Positions 48,754-61,575 of a stretch of DNA of 64,000 bases are shown piece by piece. Each line of letters begins with the position of its first letter. Positions within the stretch are counted from its first letter, which is position 1. The notes beneath the pieces were generated by a model. The model did not search any database. It worked only from the letters and a program-made list of their open reading frames with translations, and had not been told where the DNA came from. The DNA is from Cordia subcordata (taxonomy: Eukaryota; Streptophyta; Magnoliopsida; Boraginales; Cordiaceae), in the NCBI GenBank assembly GCA_028554755.1, contig JAPTOF010000001.1, positions 39,141,501 through 39,205,500 on the forward strand. The letters are read 5' to 3'. Position numbers and translations under genes: made by a program.

Positions 48754-51499
48754 CTATCTGGGGCTAGAACCCAAGAAACCAAGCTGATCAGCCAAGATAT
48801 CAACATCACCTTCTCCTTCTCCTTCAACACCAAGCACACCTATCTCATCTTCAATCCCCTCACTTAGCAGCCCTTCCCAGAATCCTTCATCACCACCTAA
48901 TTGATCATTTCCTACAACATTATCATCTGCAATTCCTTCATCCAAATTCATGAATGTTGTTTCACTTGGCCCTTGAATGTCAACCCCAACTGTCTCAAAC
49001 TGATCACCAGTACCATCAAATGCTGCAGGAATGTCATCAAACTCCTCAGGCTCCAGTTTGACATAAATGTCACCTCCTTCACCACCACCTTGTCCTATCC
49101 CTCCTGCAGCACCAGCATCATTGCTCGGACCTTGATCGATTGGCCTTCGCCTCTTCTTACTAATCATTTCCTCAAGCTGCTTCCTGCCCTCCTTCTGCTG
49201 CAGCATTTGCTGTAAAAAGCCTGGATTTTGTATTGCTTTTGCCAAGAAACTCATCATCTGCTGTTGCTTAAGTTCTGTGCCTGTTAGCCTTTGCTCCATT
49301 ATTCTAAGGTGAGCTTTTGTGCTTTGTTGCTGCTGCCTGAGCTTCACCAATTCCACCATTAGTACCTGCTTGTCACGCCTGAGCCGATTGATTTCTCCGT
49401 CTAAACCAAACCGGCCTACTTCAACACAGGAGTCTAAACCTTGGTTTGGAGCCTGAAGACTATTAGTTGTCTTTCTTCTCCTGATAGTTTTCAGCAGATG
49501 CTTTTGTCCCCTTAAAAACCCTTCATTAGCAAACTCCCATTTTTCTGGATCAACCTTTCTGAATCCCTGCAAGATTTGTGCATATCTATTTCTTCACAAA
49601 CAAAAATTATTAACTTACAATAATTTATATTAAAGGTCACATAATGTGGCTACCATTTTAAAAAATTTGCAGTCTGTAGTAGAAAATATGTAACAACATT
49701 TTGCATTAGAATGACTGTATGTGATAGTAACACGCGGTAACTCTTATAGGCCTACGTTCTAAAACTAATGCATTGGAACTCGAATGTAACATATTACCAC
49801 TCTACATAGAGTGATGTTCGATCTTACCCGTTTTCTATCACCCAAATATCTTTTATGTATGTCCCTCTTTCTTTAATGCACCAATTAAACATACATAAAA
49901 ATATTGAGTGATAAAAATCAAGTGATATCTACTAATATTCTTTTCCCAATATATATCCACTCACCTTTTAAAGCTATTAAACAAACATCAGATATAGGCC
50001 AAAAAAGAAAAAAAAAAAAAAAAAGGACTTAACAACGGAAAAAAGAGAAGTTCCATTTTCTGTGTTCCAAGTTGCCAACTGAAAAACAAACAAATAAACT
50101 CATGATTAAAATAAGTCGTGTTCTAGCTTGCTGCTTCATGGACATGGGTTAAAATACAATTCTAGAGACTTCCTTCTTCAAAATAATTAATAACAAGATC
50201 ACTTACATTTACCTTTTCTTGAATGTTCTAATTTAGATAAGGATGACAATGCTCAAGTCGGTTAAAGTAAAGCAAGTACTTAAAAAAGTATTTAATTGCC
50301 TCATGGAGATGGATTAACATGTAAAGCAAACAAAATTTTGATAATTCCATAAGAAAATATAACCTTAAGAACATTTGAGTTTCTTCTTATCAGCACCAAT
50401 ACATTTTCGCTCTATTATAACACCCAAGTTAAATAATTAGGGAAAACCGTTCCCATTGATAGTTGGTTGATTGTAACAATTTTCATTACCCTTACCTAAA
50501 ACTATACTCAATATTGGCTTACGTTTGAATTTCATGAAGGGCGAGATTTAAAAAAAAACTATAATTAATTAATACTCTAGTTATATAAAGGGTGACATGA
50601 AAATATATATCGAATTTGGCTCAAAGCATTTCTTAAACTTGAGTATTCCTGTTGGTTCATGAACTATAATGTAAAATGAAACCAAACAAATGCAATTCGT
50701 TAATAACTATGCCAAGAGCACTATTCTTCTTTTCACCTATAGATTGGTTTTCTCTAGAAATGAAAGTTAAGATGGAGCACTCTAAACCAAACAAAATATT
50801 AGGAAGTGTTTTCACAAACATATATAAATAAAACTGAAAGCAAAAAAAAAAAAAAACCAGATTTAGCAAACTATTGCATTCAAGCTATTAGGATAATAAC
50901 TTTTACTTCTTTTCCAACTATTCTCTGCCATATACTAACAAAAGTCACATTATGATCTACTCGCTGAATAATTATTAATTAAGCCTGACTCAAATATGAC
51001 CTTCAACAAATCTATACCAATCAATTAATCAACGCATAAAATACTATACTGAATAAGTCTATAATTTTCCTACTATATTTCTGACACATAAAATGCTAAT
51101 ATTAGATATAAAAACTTATAATTCTCCTACTATTGTTCTATCTTTATCAGAAACTAATCTTGAGTTCAATCGTTACTAGGACAAATAGCTCGAGATTTTC
51201 CAATGTAGGACATTAATTGTAATGTTGTGACAAAAAATGAATATTATTCAAAGTTAGCTACTTACATATGTATTAAGCTGCCTGACAAAGCTCGAGAAAT
51301 TGTTGTGCTTGAAGTACCTGGGGAGAAGATTCATGGCAAAGGCCTGAGGATTCCAGACAACAAAACTGTTGTCACCTTTGCCCCAAGAAACAATATCATT
51401 AGTACTTAAATCATCGACCAGGTCATAAGTCTTTGTGAGGAAAGGTGGAGGTCCATTCTCATGGAGGCCCTCCCTGGGTTGAGGAATGGCAGCAGCCAT
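48754..51499 (-). CDS. HSFA6B: class A heat-shock transcription factor, HSFA6b-like
   Basis: Nuclear activator that binds heat-shock elements. Exon 1 51499-51266 and exon 2 49566-48754 give 348 residues; the single 1.7-kb intron interrupts the DNA-binding domain after LNTY, the conserved HSF position. DNA-binding domain about 17-110 ([12 protein letters not shown], then [14 protein letters not shown] joined to [17 protein letters not shown]). The HR-A/B oligomerisation region (about 133-198) has the class A insertion, with [28 protein letters not shown] at about 215-220. AHA activation motif [12 protein letters not shown] at about 304-315. C-terminal Leu-rich export signal [11 protein letters not shown] at 334-344. 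The [10 protein letters not shown] string favours the A6b/A7 group over A2, and neighbours agree. The reading frame is open, without another ATG, for 26 codons upstream of the chosen start and is Ser-rich, so a longer N-terminus through an unseen exon is possible. Confidence 0.94.
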
Positions 51500-51793
51500 G
51501 AACGACTTGTCGGAGCACGATGAACTCGACCCTCGAAGCTCCTTCTTCGCTGTCCCGAAACGATTCTTTATCCCTTAGGGGTGAACAAAAGCCGAACCAA
51601 AACCCTGAACCGAATAGATCGAACCGAATCAGAATATTATAAAAATCTTATGTTATACGATGGTTGTGTCTAGAGTGAGTTCTCTCATCATCAAGAAAAA
51701 GAATGTACTTTGATTATTTGTTTTCAGGTATTTTTCAGGGTATTGTCTCTCTCTCACTCTTTTTTTTTTTTTGTGGGTTTACTTTTGTAGAGC

Positions 51794-51802
51794 TATATAT
51801 AA
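51794..51802 (-). promoter_or_regulatory. candidate TATA box of the HSF gene
   Basis: TATATATAG on the minus strand, about 295 bases upstream of the HSF ATG. The motif is nearly symmetric, so orientation is not certain. I did not find a convincing heat-shock element array next to it. Confidence 0.35.
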
Positions 51803-54800
51803 GAAAAGATCATAAGATCTAGTAAAGAAAAATGAAAAATGAAAATAATCAAGATTGAAATGGATCTATGAATGGGAAGAAACTAGCTAGGAGGAGAAAA
51901 GGTCTGAGAATGTGTTGCAATGGCAGCCAAGAATGAAGAAACAGAAGAGCAAGTTTAGAAGTATTGAGTCATATAAATTGGTGAAGGAGATGTGCATTAT
52001 TACATAAAAAATATTGGTGGGCACAAATTGAAACTTGAACAGGAGGAAAGTTATGATGATGTAAACACTTACAAAACTCTGTAGATATTTTCAGACACCC
52101 CATTCTTTTCTTTCTTCTTTAGGTAAGGTTGTTCAGTTCAACTTTTATTTGTTCTTTTAAAAGTCAAAAGCCACACATTACCTGTGAATTTATACTGAAA
52201 AAGATAATATTATATATCACTTCTTTTTTCTTATTATTATTTTTATTACTTTGCGTTTTACTTATGATGTTAATTAGAAAAATCAATTAACAAGATAGAA
52301 GAACAAAAACAAGAAAGAAAAAAAAAACTTTGTTAGTTAGCATGACAAGAAGAATATTATGTAAGAAATTAAAAAATAAAATTTAAAAAAGAGTGATATA
52401 TTACTCTGACAAATAAATGAAAAAAGGAAGCATGCTGAGTTTTCGTGGATCTAAGAGGCATTAACTGCTGAACTTGTTCTTTTTTCTTTTACTTTTCTAT
52501 TTTGTTTTTTGACATATAATATGTGGAGAAAATTGATTAAATTGTAATTCAAAAGATCGGTCCTTGTTCTATATATCGAGTGTCAAGTCCCATGACATCA
52601 TAGAATATGATCCTCTCTCGTAGTTAAGGTAACGGTTTCGAACATGATAAAAAAAGTAGGTATGATTAAAATGAAATTATCTAAGAATTATTTAAATTAG
52701 AGTATAACCTCTGACATCCACTTATTTGTTTTGCAAGATTTCGATCACATTCTCATCGTCACAATATAATTTCTGAAATTAGAAAATGGAATGTGTTTCT
52801 TAAAGATCTCAACTTTTGTGTATTCCCTTACCTGCAAAAGAAAAAAGGAAAAGAAAAAGAAAGAAAACACAGAATGTGATATTTAACCACTTATGTGTAG
52901 GTCAATTAAAGACCTCTATTTGAAAATAAAAAGGAAAAAGAATTACAATTTTTCCTTGAAATATTGTAACTTAGGACTTTGAATTCTGAGGGCTTTGATA
53001 CCTTGGACCTATAATGAAATTTCGACAAAATTGTATTCCATAAAATTCTGGAATTTTGTTACAAAGAAAAAGTTTTCTGGGGTTTTATATTGATGTTAAT
53101 CCTATTAACGTTAGACTCATTGCTCATTTTGACAAAGAATGAAAAAGTCTCGAGTGTTCTTTTCTTTGTTCCTTATTTTATTTTATTTCTTTATCTTTTT
53201 TTTTTTTTTTAATTTGAAATGGACCACACTGGGTGTATAATCCCGATGCTGTTAGAAACCTCTGGACCTCAGCCTTGAGAGTTGAGAAAGCAATTTATTT
53301 TGATGACATAATATGTAAAGATTGTTTGTTGTTTGATATAAAGAAAGATGCTTTTTTCACAAAAGAATATCTTGCCTGATCAAAAGGCACATAAATATCT
53401 AGACGATTTAGTAATAGTATTTGGATAAAATAAATCAAATTGTTTATTATTATTTTCATTAATTACTAGAGTTGAAGGTTGAATTGAAGTTGTGGCACCA
53501 TTTTAAGCATATGGTGCAGTGCACCCTGTGTGTCTTTGTAGCCTTTTTGACCGTCTTATTTGGGATATAAACAAAATAAAAAACAAAAAAAAGTTATTAG
53601 TTATTTTTTTTATATAAAATTATGTTTATAAGCACCATCAAACAGCCTCTTAATTTGATAATCTAACACATTACTACAAATGATTATTATTTAGTCTCAA
53701 GATATGTAGAGTGATCTTATAATATTTATTGTAATTGGAGATTCTAAATTCAAATTTGTCTTTTTACTCTTATTAAAATTTATAGTTGAACCTCCTTAAA
53801 ACATGTGTTGAGGGCACACAGTACTGAAAAATTAATTTTGGAGTAAATTCAATCCGGACCTGTTTAGTGCATGTGTTCTAATTACTATGTGGAAATGAAA
53901 GAAAGAAAAACACATGTTGGAGAAAGGCTAAGCCTCAATCAAGACAAGGGTTAGGTTTAAACTTTAACAATTGATGAGTAATTAGCAAGAAAGTCGTATG
54001 AAGCCAGAACATAAACCATGAACCGTTATAGCCCTAATTGCACCAAATTTGACCCATAATATTCATCGAGAGTGCAATTGTGACAAATCACAAATATTGT
54101 AGTGATATTTTGATAGATCAAGATCTATTCGTAAGAAAATAAAAAGAATATGTACAGACAGCATGAAAAAAAAATTGTGTAATTCTGATATAAGAGTTTA
54201 AATATTATTTTTTTATAAAGGGGTGAGAAGTTAACCGTTATAAGAAAATTCAAATTGAAAAAGACAGCAAGTCATTTTGTTCCACGTGTTCATGAGTCAA
54301 TGGGGTTAAGCAAAAGCTGATTAGTCTAATTAATCCCTAAAAATAAAGTAATAAGAAGCAGGAAATGTTTTAATGCAGCTTCCGGATGGATGTAGAAAGT
54401 ATGGCCCCAAGATGAAGCAAAATTCAATGGAGAATATGAAAAAGATATTGTTAGGGTTGAAAGGTCCGGAAGCATCTTTTTTAACTTTTGCTCATTAAAC
54501 AAGTATTACTTTTTGGTGTATTCAGGCTCCCCAGACCACATTATTATTGCCTCCAAGATCCGCACACAACTAGTACCCTCAACATTCAATTTCTTGTCTT
54601 TTTATACCAGAAAAGGTTGTGCCCAATGACAAATATGAAAAAGATTGTGTAGAATGCTCGAATAATAAATTAGGGTATTACCTCATTTAGCCAAAAAAAA
54701 AAAAAAACTAGAGTACAATTGTGTGAGTCCATGTAAAAAATAAGCATTCTATATAAATTTATAATTTATGATAAGATAAAATATAAATATATTTTGTTAA

Positions 54801-55312
54801 ATCTTACATAATAGTCAATTTTTTATGACTGGTCTGCAAATTGGATAGAATATTTAAACTAAAAATGAAAAACACAAAAGAAACAGAATTGGATTAGGAA
54901 ATAATTCACATGGTTAGAAGGGATGGACTCAATAGTTTTGGAAAGAAAATATTATAAAATAATGACATGTAGTATTAATGGAAAAAGTACGTATTCGCTT
55001 TTATGCGTGTGTATGTATACATATGTATGTATAAAAGTTGTATAGAGCGGTTAAATAATAAAAGATTAGATAGTGTAACAAAACAATATTATGGCCATTC
55101 ATCAACTTAGATTATACTTTTTCTATCACCGGATAGAATTAATTATGTGATTGGTCTTATTAGATACATAGACTCACACTAATCTACATAAAGGATGGAT
55201 TTGTGGGACACATGTTTGTGTGTAATAGAGGTGATTTAGGAGAAGAAAAGCATTAATTGTTGGTGATGAGTATACAACGTTAAAGGCATGGTCGATCCAT
55301 ATGTACATGAAT

Positions 55313-55353
55313 AAAGGCCAAACGCTTCGACAAAAAAAAAAAAGGCCAAACGC
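55313..55353. repeat. 13-bp direct repeat around a poly(A) scar
   Basis: AAAGGCCAAACGC occurs at 55313-55325 and 55341-55353, separated by TTCGAC plus nine A residues. This looks like a tiny target-primed insertion or a repair duplication. Confidence 0.55.
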
Positions 55354-55730
55354 ATTCGTGCCTGACCTAACCTGTGATAGGTCTGCATCCTCCAAACATT
55401 CGAAGACATCAGATTGCTGAGGATCTACAACCCTCTAGGAAAAGGTCGTAACTAAGAGGCCTGGCACGCATAGTCCGAAATGAGCTGACCCAATAGAGAG
55501 CTACTACCTGACTTGAGTCCGATCTAGTAAAACAAGAGTAAATTCACCAATGGCAAGCCACCATAATCATTAGCTATACCAGTAAGTATATCTTATAAAT
55601 ATATCTGAAGACGTCTAAGGTAAGATAGATCAACCCTTCGCCTTTGTTTATATCCCTAAAATTCTCTGTTGTGCTGCTTGTCTTTCTTGCAAGACCCTGG
55701 AAGCCAGGATGATAATGGTGAAATTCGAGC
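55340..55730 (+). repeat. possible LTR fragment
   Basis: A stretch of near-normal GC content (GCCTGACCTAACCTGTGATAG, later TATAAATATATCTGAAGACG and CCCTTCGCCTTTGTTT) has the look of a Gypsy-type LTR with a TATA motif, but without partner LTR or internal genes. Weak call. Confidence 0.3.
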
Positions 55731-56429
55731 TTCATCGGTTGTAAAACATTAAGGATCGTTTAGAATATTTTGTAAGATATTAAAAATTAATTTGAATGTT
55801 CTAAATGTTAAGGATCTTTTGAACTTTATGTAATTAACGAGGTTTAGCTAAATTGGACATTTTACACATTTGTGGTTAAATTTAACTCACTTTCTCACGT
55901 TTATGGATTGACTAGACTAATTCTAATTAGATTGGCTAACATTATATTAAACAATAAAGACTAAATTGAAAAAGGAAAATAACAACATAAACCAACTGCA
56001 TATCTTCACATATATTACCGAATTCTCGACTACTTCGAGATACGCATTAAGACACACCATAAAATTTATAACTTTAGCAATCTAAGCATAATACTACCCA
56101 AAGCAAGTTTCTTATTAACATTAAGGCCAAAACTATAGCTAATTAGTCCCACAACTCGAGGCAGAGGACTTATAATAAGCACAAAATGGTACCATCACAC
56201 AATAGGAAAGGACTTCTTCAGAAAATCCATCACACTTGCGCAAACAGTAGGCAAACAAGAAGATTTATGGCTTATTATTGTTGGTCAACCAAGCAAGCCA
56301 CAATATCACACACATCAATACAGCCATGATTATGTCATATGACTGTAGGGGCTGCTTCTTGAGTACAGCAATAGACATCTTATTACAACCTCAACAGTTT
56401 CCGAATTCTTCCACTTTCGGAATATAACT

Positions 56430-59400
56430 TTAAGCTGCAGCATCAACTGCATTAGCAGCAGATCCCTTCTGCTCAAAACTATCAAGATATTGCTTCCTGC
56501 AAACAAAGACAAACTTGTTAAAACTTGAGATGTACCAATACGTCTGGCGGAAGGCTTTGCCTAAAGCAACCAATGCAGAAGAGGAAAATGGAAGGCAGTG
56601 GTGTAGGCGAGCTAGTTAGTTGCGGTTCTTAAGCCAGCAGCCATCAGGCGAGGAACCATGAAAAAAAAAAAAAAAACAATGGAGTATTTAGTATGTAAAT
56701 TGTAATAGCTAATATACCTTGCAGGTAGATGGTCATGTGGACGGTTATACGGAGTCCAAACTGGATCACCAACAAAAAGCCGCATTGCCTGCAGAGCAGA
56801 ATCATACATGCAGTTTGTCAGAGAGGCTACCTCTATAAATAAAATGCCCTTATGGGTCTATGCGATGCATCTGGTATCAGCGCCAACTAGGGTTTTCAAC
56901 TAGACATTTTGACAAGCTATAAAAGAAGAAAAGTAGCAGATGCTTAAGATCTTGCAATTTTAGCAACATGAATGTATCTCTTACATTTGTCAATATCATA
57001 AAAGAACATACAGAATGAAGATGATTAAGGAATCACTGTTTACATTGGCTTGGAACTTGATCATCTAAGATTGTGCCAGCCGTTAATTCTATTGGCAAGG
57101 TATAGGTATATTTATCATATACGTAATAACTCAACTAAAGAATCCAACTGATTTGGGCCAAACTATCAAACTACAATCTAGTAGGGTTTTCATGATCTAG
57201 CTAACAATCACAAGAGCTTAATCTAGGGTTTCCACTGTGCAAGCACATATCATGACACACCCCTCACAAGCACACAGGCAGATATTTATATTTAAGTGAA
57301 CCAATGTGCATGCCTATGTTAATTACTACCTTTATGTAGTTGCTTGAATCAAGTGTAAAACGGTGGTATATTCCAGCAGGCAGGACAATCATTGCACCCT
57401 TCTTCACCCAGATGCGGATCCAAGCATCACCATGGTCCCGTACATCAAAATATCCTTTAACAACAAGAAGTCAATTAGACAATCCTTTATAATTACTCAT
57501 CAAGGAACAGGAAGAGGCAAGGGAGTGAACTGCTAATAACCTACCGCTTCCTGCGACGCAATAGCGGATCTCTTCATCAGTATGAAGATGCTCTTCATAA
57601 AAGTTTTTAATTTTTGCTTCATAGTTGGGCAGCTTCTCCGGGCAAACCTCACAGAAGTCCTGATTAAAGGTTTTAGATTGTTTTAGAATAAATGGTTACA
57701 GGAGGAAAAAGATCATTTAACTGGTTTTCCCTTTTTTTGTTGATTTTCTACATACCATGTATGAATAACCACGAGTTTCACGGATTTTCTTCAACTCTTC
57801 ATCTGTTTCATATTTATCAGCATCTAATCTCCAGCTTAACACACCAAGCTCTAAAAATTTTCAAATAATGTGTCAGAAATATTACACTCAAGACCGGTGC
57901 AATAAAACATTTTGTTTACTTTTCCTCTTTTCTTTGATATTTTATTTGAAGGGTCGGGGAAGGGGAGAATTGAAGTGTAGGATTGACAAAGGAAGTAGCG
58001 GAGAAGCAAAGATTCCATTGTGAACCAGGCAAATGGTTTTCAAAATTCTCAGAAACAATTTAAGGCCTATAAATTTCAGTTTGAAACTTGGGAAAAATAA
58101 AAGGATGTCAATCCAAAGCAATGTGTTAGGATGCAGACCAGCAAGTTTATCCAGGGAGACAAACTCTGGGGGATCACGGTGATGGGGGAGTCTCTGGTCT
58201 TCATCACTGTCATCCATGTACCATGCCTGAATGACTTCTTCCCTGGGATCCTGTAGGAAAACGATAATCAAACTTGACCATTTTTCGTTCTGAAGTGACT
58301 CATAAAAATATCCTGAAGGAAAGCTAGTTGTTTCTGTAGTGATGAATAATAACAGTAAGATCAGCACACATAAATATATATATGAGTCAGCACAGTGTCA
58401 TTTGGGTTGTAATAAGAGTGATCCGAAGTTGCTCAGTTACCATGTCAAATGACAGTCTGGAGAAGCAAATTTTGCCCAGGAAAGAAAAAGGAAAACCGGC
58501 AAATGTGTGACTAAATTATGAGAGAATTTAATTGACATGATCATATTTCACAGAACCAACAAGTTATATCCCAAGAACATTGCCTTAATTGGGTAAATTT
58601 TAACAAAGAACCCCATTCTCAGAAAACAAGTTTATTCCCATATGGCCATGATCATAATTCACACTTCACAGAACCTAACAAGCTATATCTCAAGAACATT
58701 AACTTAATTGCATGAAGTTTAACAAAGAACCGCATTCTCAGAAAAAAGTTTATTCCCATACAACCATACAACTTTAACACTAGACACTCGAGTATGAATC
58801 AATTTATATCTGGAAGAGTCTCTGCCAGAGCCAGGAAGCACAAAACCTTGCCGGTACTAGCAGAATCGGGGTTTACAGCCAGCAGGTTTAGGTCATATTT
58901 AATCAATTGGCAGGATAAATCAATTCTTACAGAAATCTAATGGAAGAAAGCAGGCATCAAATATGTTTTCACAATTACCTTAAGATTCTTCAAATCTTAG
59001 ATCTGAGAACCAACCCAACCCACCCCAACTCACTATCCTCAACCCTTGCCATAGCATGTCAAACAAAACAGACTCCACTATTAATCTTGCACACTAAGCT
59101 ATCATGGCCAAATAACAAACACAACACTGCACCAAGAACCACTCTGTTCAACCGGATTCTCAACCATGACACATGAACTATAATAGATGACACACTACAC
59201 TGCCTCAACAACATAATTGCCTTCTATACACCCTGAAACTACAATTTTCAGTAACTAAATATGAATATCCATGTCCCTGGTAGGCACAGGAGACAGGGAA
59301 TGCAAACTGAAAAAGATCTAGGAACTTCCAATTCATTTAAGCCTCAACAGGCCTCTAGGTCAAATTCTCTTGGCCTTTATTAAGCTCGAGTCACTCTCAT

Positions 59401-60592
59401 ATCATCACACCGCATCCCCAGGCGCGAGACAAGTGAAATAGGCTTAAGATATAACTACTTAGTCTTAACACACAATTGCTCAAAATAGTCAATCCAGGGT
59501 ATTAAGTCCATAACATTTGGTATGTAAAGTGGGACATTACACATAGATCTTTCTAACCGACGTACAAGGAAAAAAAAACATCCCACCTTTTAGGCCCCAA
59601 AACCTAATAGAACATCACAATAATTAATATTCATGTGATAATACCATAACTTAATCTACTCCACACATGAAAGTTAAGGGGCCTGTTTGCTTCATTGAAT
59701 CACAAGTGATTATAAAGAATTGATTCCCTCATAAAATAATTATTGGAGTAACTACAATAGATATATCGCTGGGGTAACTCTAGCTTAATAAGGATTCACG
59801 TAAAATACGTTAAATTAATGAAAATTTAGGACTCCACGTAGTCCGGAAAAAAGTTTAAGTTTGGTATGGCTACACACAGATGTATAATTAAAACCTAAAG
59901 GGTGGAATTGCATATCAGACATTTGTAACTTATTATTTGCGATAAGCAGTTCTTCATCGACCTTGTAGGTCCTTTTTAAGCTTATTTTAACCAATAAGCA
60001 GTTCCAAGAGTTGCAATAAACAACCACCTTAAAGGCCTATTTGCATTGGCTTTTTTCAGGGAGAAGTACCCTTTTTTTATGCAAAAACAAGTACATTCTT
60101 TTTGCAATAATTATTTGGGTTGGCTTTGGAAAAAGTTAAAACTTAGAAGCCAGAATTTTTAGCCTTTAGAAGAAAGCAATTTTTTCAAAAGTTGTTAAAA
60201 AAAAAGTACTTTTAGAAAAAGCTAATACAAACGAGCCTTTAAAGCTTATATTGAGCTATATAAGCAACAGCTTAGAAACAAAGCTAGCAAATATTCCAAT
60301 ACAAAAGAGATCAAATCAAAAAAATAAAATAGTCAATATTAAATAATGAAAACTACCAAGGAGTCAAAAGAATTATCTTTTTGGCAAATAAATATGCAAG
60401 CAGATAATCAATGCAAATGAAATAGAAAAATAAAAACCCATACATATATACATACATACATACATGAAAATATATACATATATAACTATATATATACGCA
60501 TATATAGAAAACAATATACATTATAAATACTCAGTGAATGAAGAAACCCTAATCGGAGGAATTGAAATAGGTACCTGACTGAGGGAACCCAT
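56430..60592 (-). CDS. ARD: acireductone dioxygenase, copy 1 (7 exons)
   Basis: Cupin metalloenzyme of the methionine salvage (Yang) cycle. With Fe2+ it converts acireductone to the keto acid precursor of methionine plus formate; it is cytosolic or nuclear. Exons 60592-60575, 58250-58139, 57850-57756, 57659-57545, 57454-57330, 56788-56718 and 56496-56430 join in frame to 200 residues, the normal length. The first exon codes only MGSLSQ. Then come [35 protein letters not shown] and the cupin core. Metal ligands expected by family: H99 and H101 (EEHLHTDEE), E105, and H144 (GIYHRF). The C-terminal part has [23 protein letters not shown]. Intron 1 (2.3 kb) has (CATA)n repeats, a MITE and a 128-bp duplication. 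The next gene upstream is a second copy in the same orientation. Confidence 0.96.
58535..58775. repeat. 128-bp imperfect tandem duplication in ARD intron 1
   Basis: CACAGAACC starts near 58549 and again near 58677. Both are followed by AAGAACATT, AACAAAGAACC and CATTCTCAGAAAA in the same order, with scattered substitutions. Confidence 0.8.
60033..60238. mobile_element. MITE copy in ARD intron 1, GGCxCGTTTGGATTGG family
   Basis: Ends AGGCCTATTTGCATTGGC and GCTAATACAAACGAGCCT are inverted. The interior has TTAGAAGCCAGAATTTTTAGCC as in the other copies. Transcription of the ARD gene would carry it in an intron. Confidence 0.65.
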
Positions 60593-60640
60593 TTTGAGCT
60601 TGCGTTTCTTGGCTGATCAGATTTTTTTAGCCTCGTGTAC

Positions 60641-60649
60641 ATATTTATA
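60641..60649 (-). promoter_or_regulatory. candidate TATA box of ARD copy 1
   Basis: TATAAATAT on the minus strand, about 50 bases upstream of the ATG at 60592, implying a very short 5' UTR of roughly 20-25 bases. Confidence 0.5.
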
Positions 60650-61359
60650 CTTGGAGATATGACTTCGCAAACACTAGAATACCCTTCAAGGTAACGATGT
60701 GGGTGGTTGCCTGCAGGTGGGGTTTTTGGTCATTTGGAAATGTGGAAAAAGAGGGAATATTTTTGTTTTGGCAAAAGAAGATTTATTGGTCAAGAACTCA
60801 TGGTTCATGCTGTTTTTTTGGGGTCGTCAAGTCAAAGAACAAATGATGTTGCACGCCTACAACTTTAATGGACTACAAATTCAATGAACCTAAATTAGTC
60901 CTCATCTTTTCCATTGTGGGTAGTGCATTGATTTTACGTATAATGTGAGAGTGATTTATATAGTCAATTTAAATAATAATTTGTATTCAAGTTATTTTAC
61001 TTAACACTCGTAATGATTATTTAGTATGAGAAGGGATCTGCGTTTGTATATATGGAATATCGCATGTGGTGTTAGTTAACTTTCTTTTTATGTATTACTT
61101 TGTCATCTAACAAATAATTATTTTAAAAAGCACTTGTGAATTTGACGTTTGATGAAGGAAGCTACACTTAGCTGGGAAATAGCTTTTATACATTAGTTAG
61201 CTTTATCTTGATCCATTTGGTCTTACAGTACTTTCCTGGTTGGAAGAGCCATATGCAACCATTTCCTTACTTTTCCTGGTTGGGTTAGCCATATGGAATC
61301 AGTTTTCTCTTGGTCAGCCTTATCTTGAACCATTTAGTCTTAATGTACTTTTCCTTACT

Positions 61360-61575
61360 TCTTGATCCATTTGTTCTTGCCAAATTTTTCCTTATATACC
61401 ACCAATTTATTGTCCAATCTCTTATTCAGCTTTATCTTGATCCATTTGATCTTAGTTTACTTTTCCTTAAATTCCACCAATCTATTGTTGAATCTCTTAG
61501 TCAGTTTCATCTTGATCCATTTGATCTTCTTGTATTTTTACTTATATTCCACCGATTTATTGTTGAATTTTAGTA
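61360..61575 (+). repeat. 75-bp minisatellite between the ARD copies
   Basis: CTTGATCCATTTG starts at 61361, 61436 and 61511, exactly 75 bases apart; each is followed by TTTTCCTTA-like and CCACCAATTTATTG-like text. More diverged copies precede it (near 61208 and 61325). Confidence 0.9.

Larger units (their letters stand above)
51500..56429. other. 5' flank of HSF gene and long gene-free spacer
   Basis: AT-rich. It holds the HSF promoter side, a probable LTR fragment (about 55340-55730) and a small duplication at 55313-55353. I see no conserved protein frame, tRNA or rRNA. The right end next to 56430 is the 3' flank of the acireductone dioxygenase gene. Confidence 0.5.

Noticed and set aside
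48448..48867. 139-aa plus-strand frame
   Set aside because: It lies over the HSF 3' flank and antisense to its last exon, with no domain.
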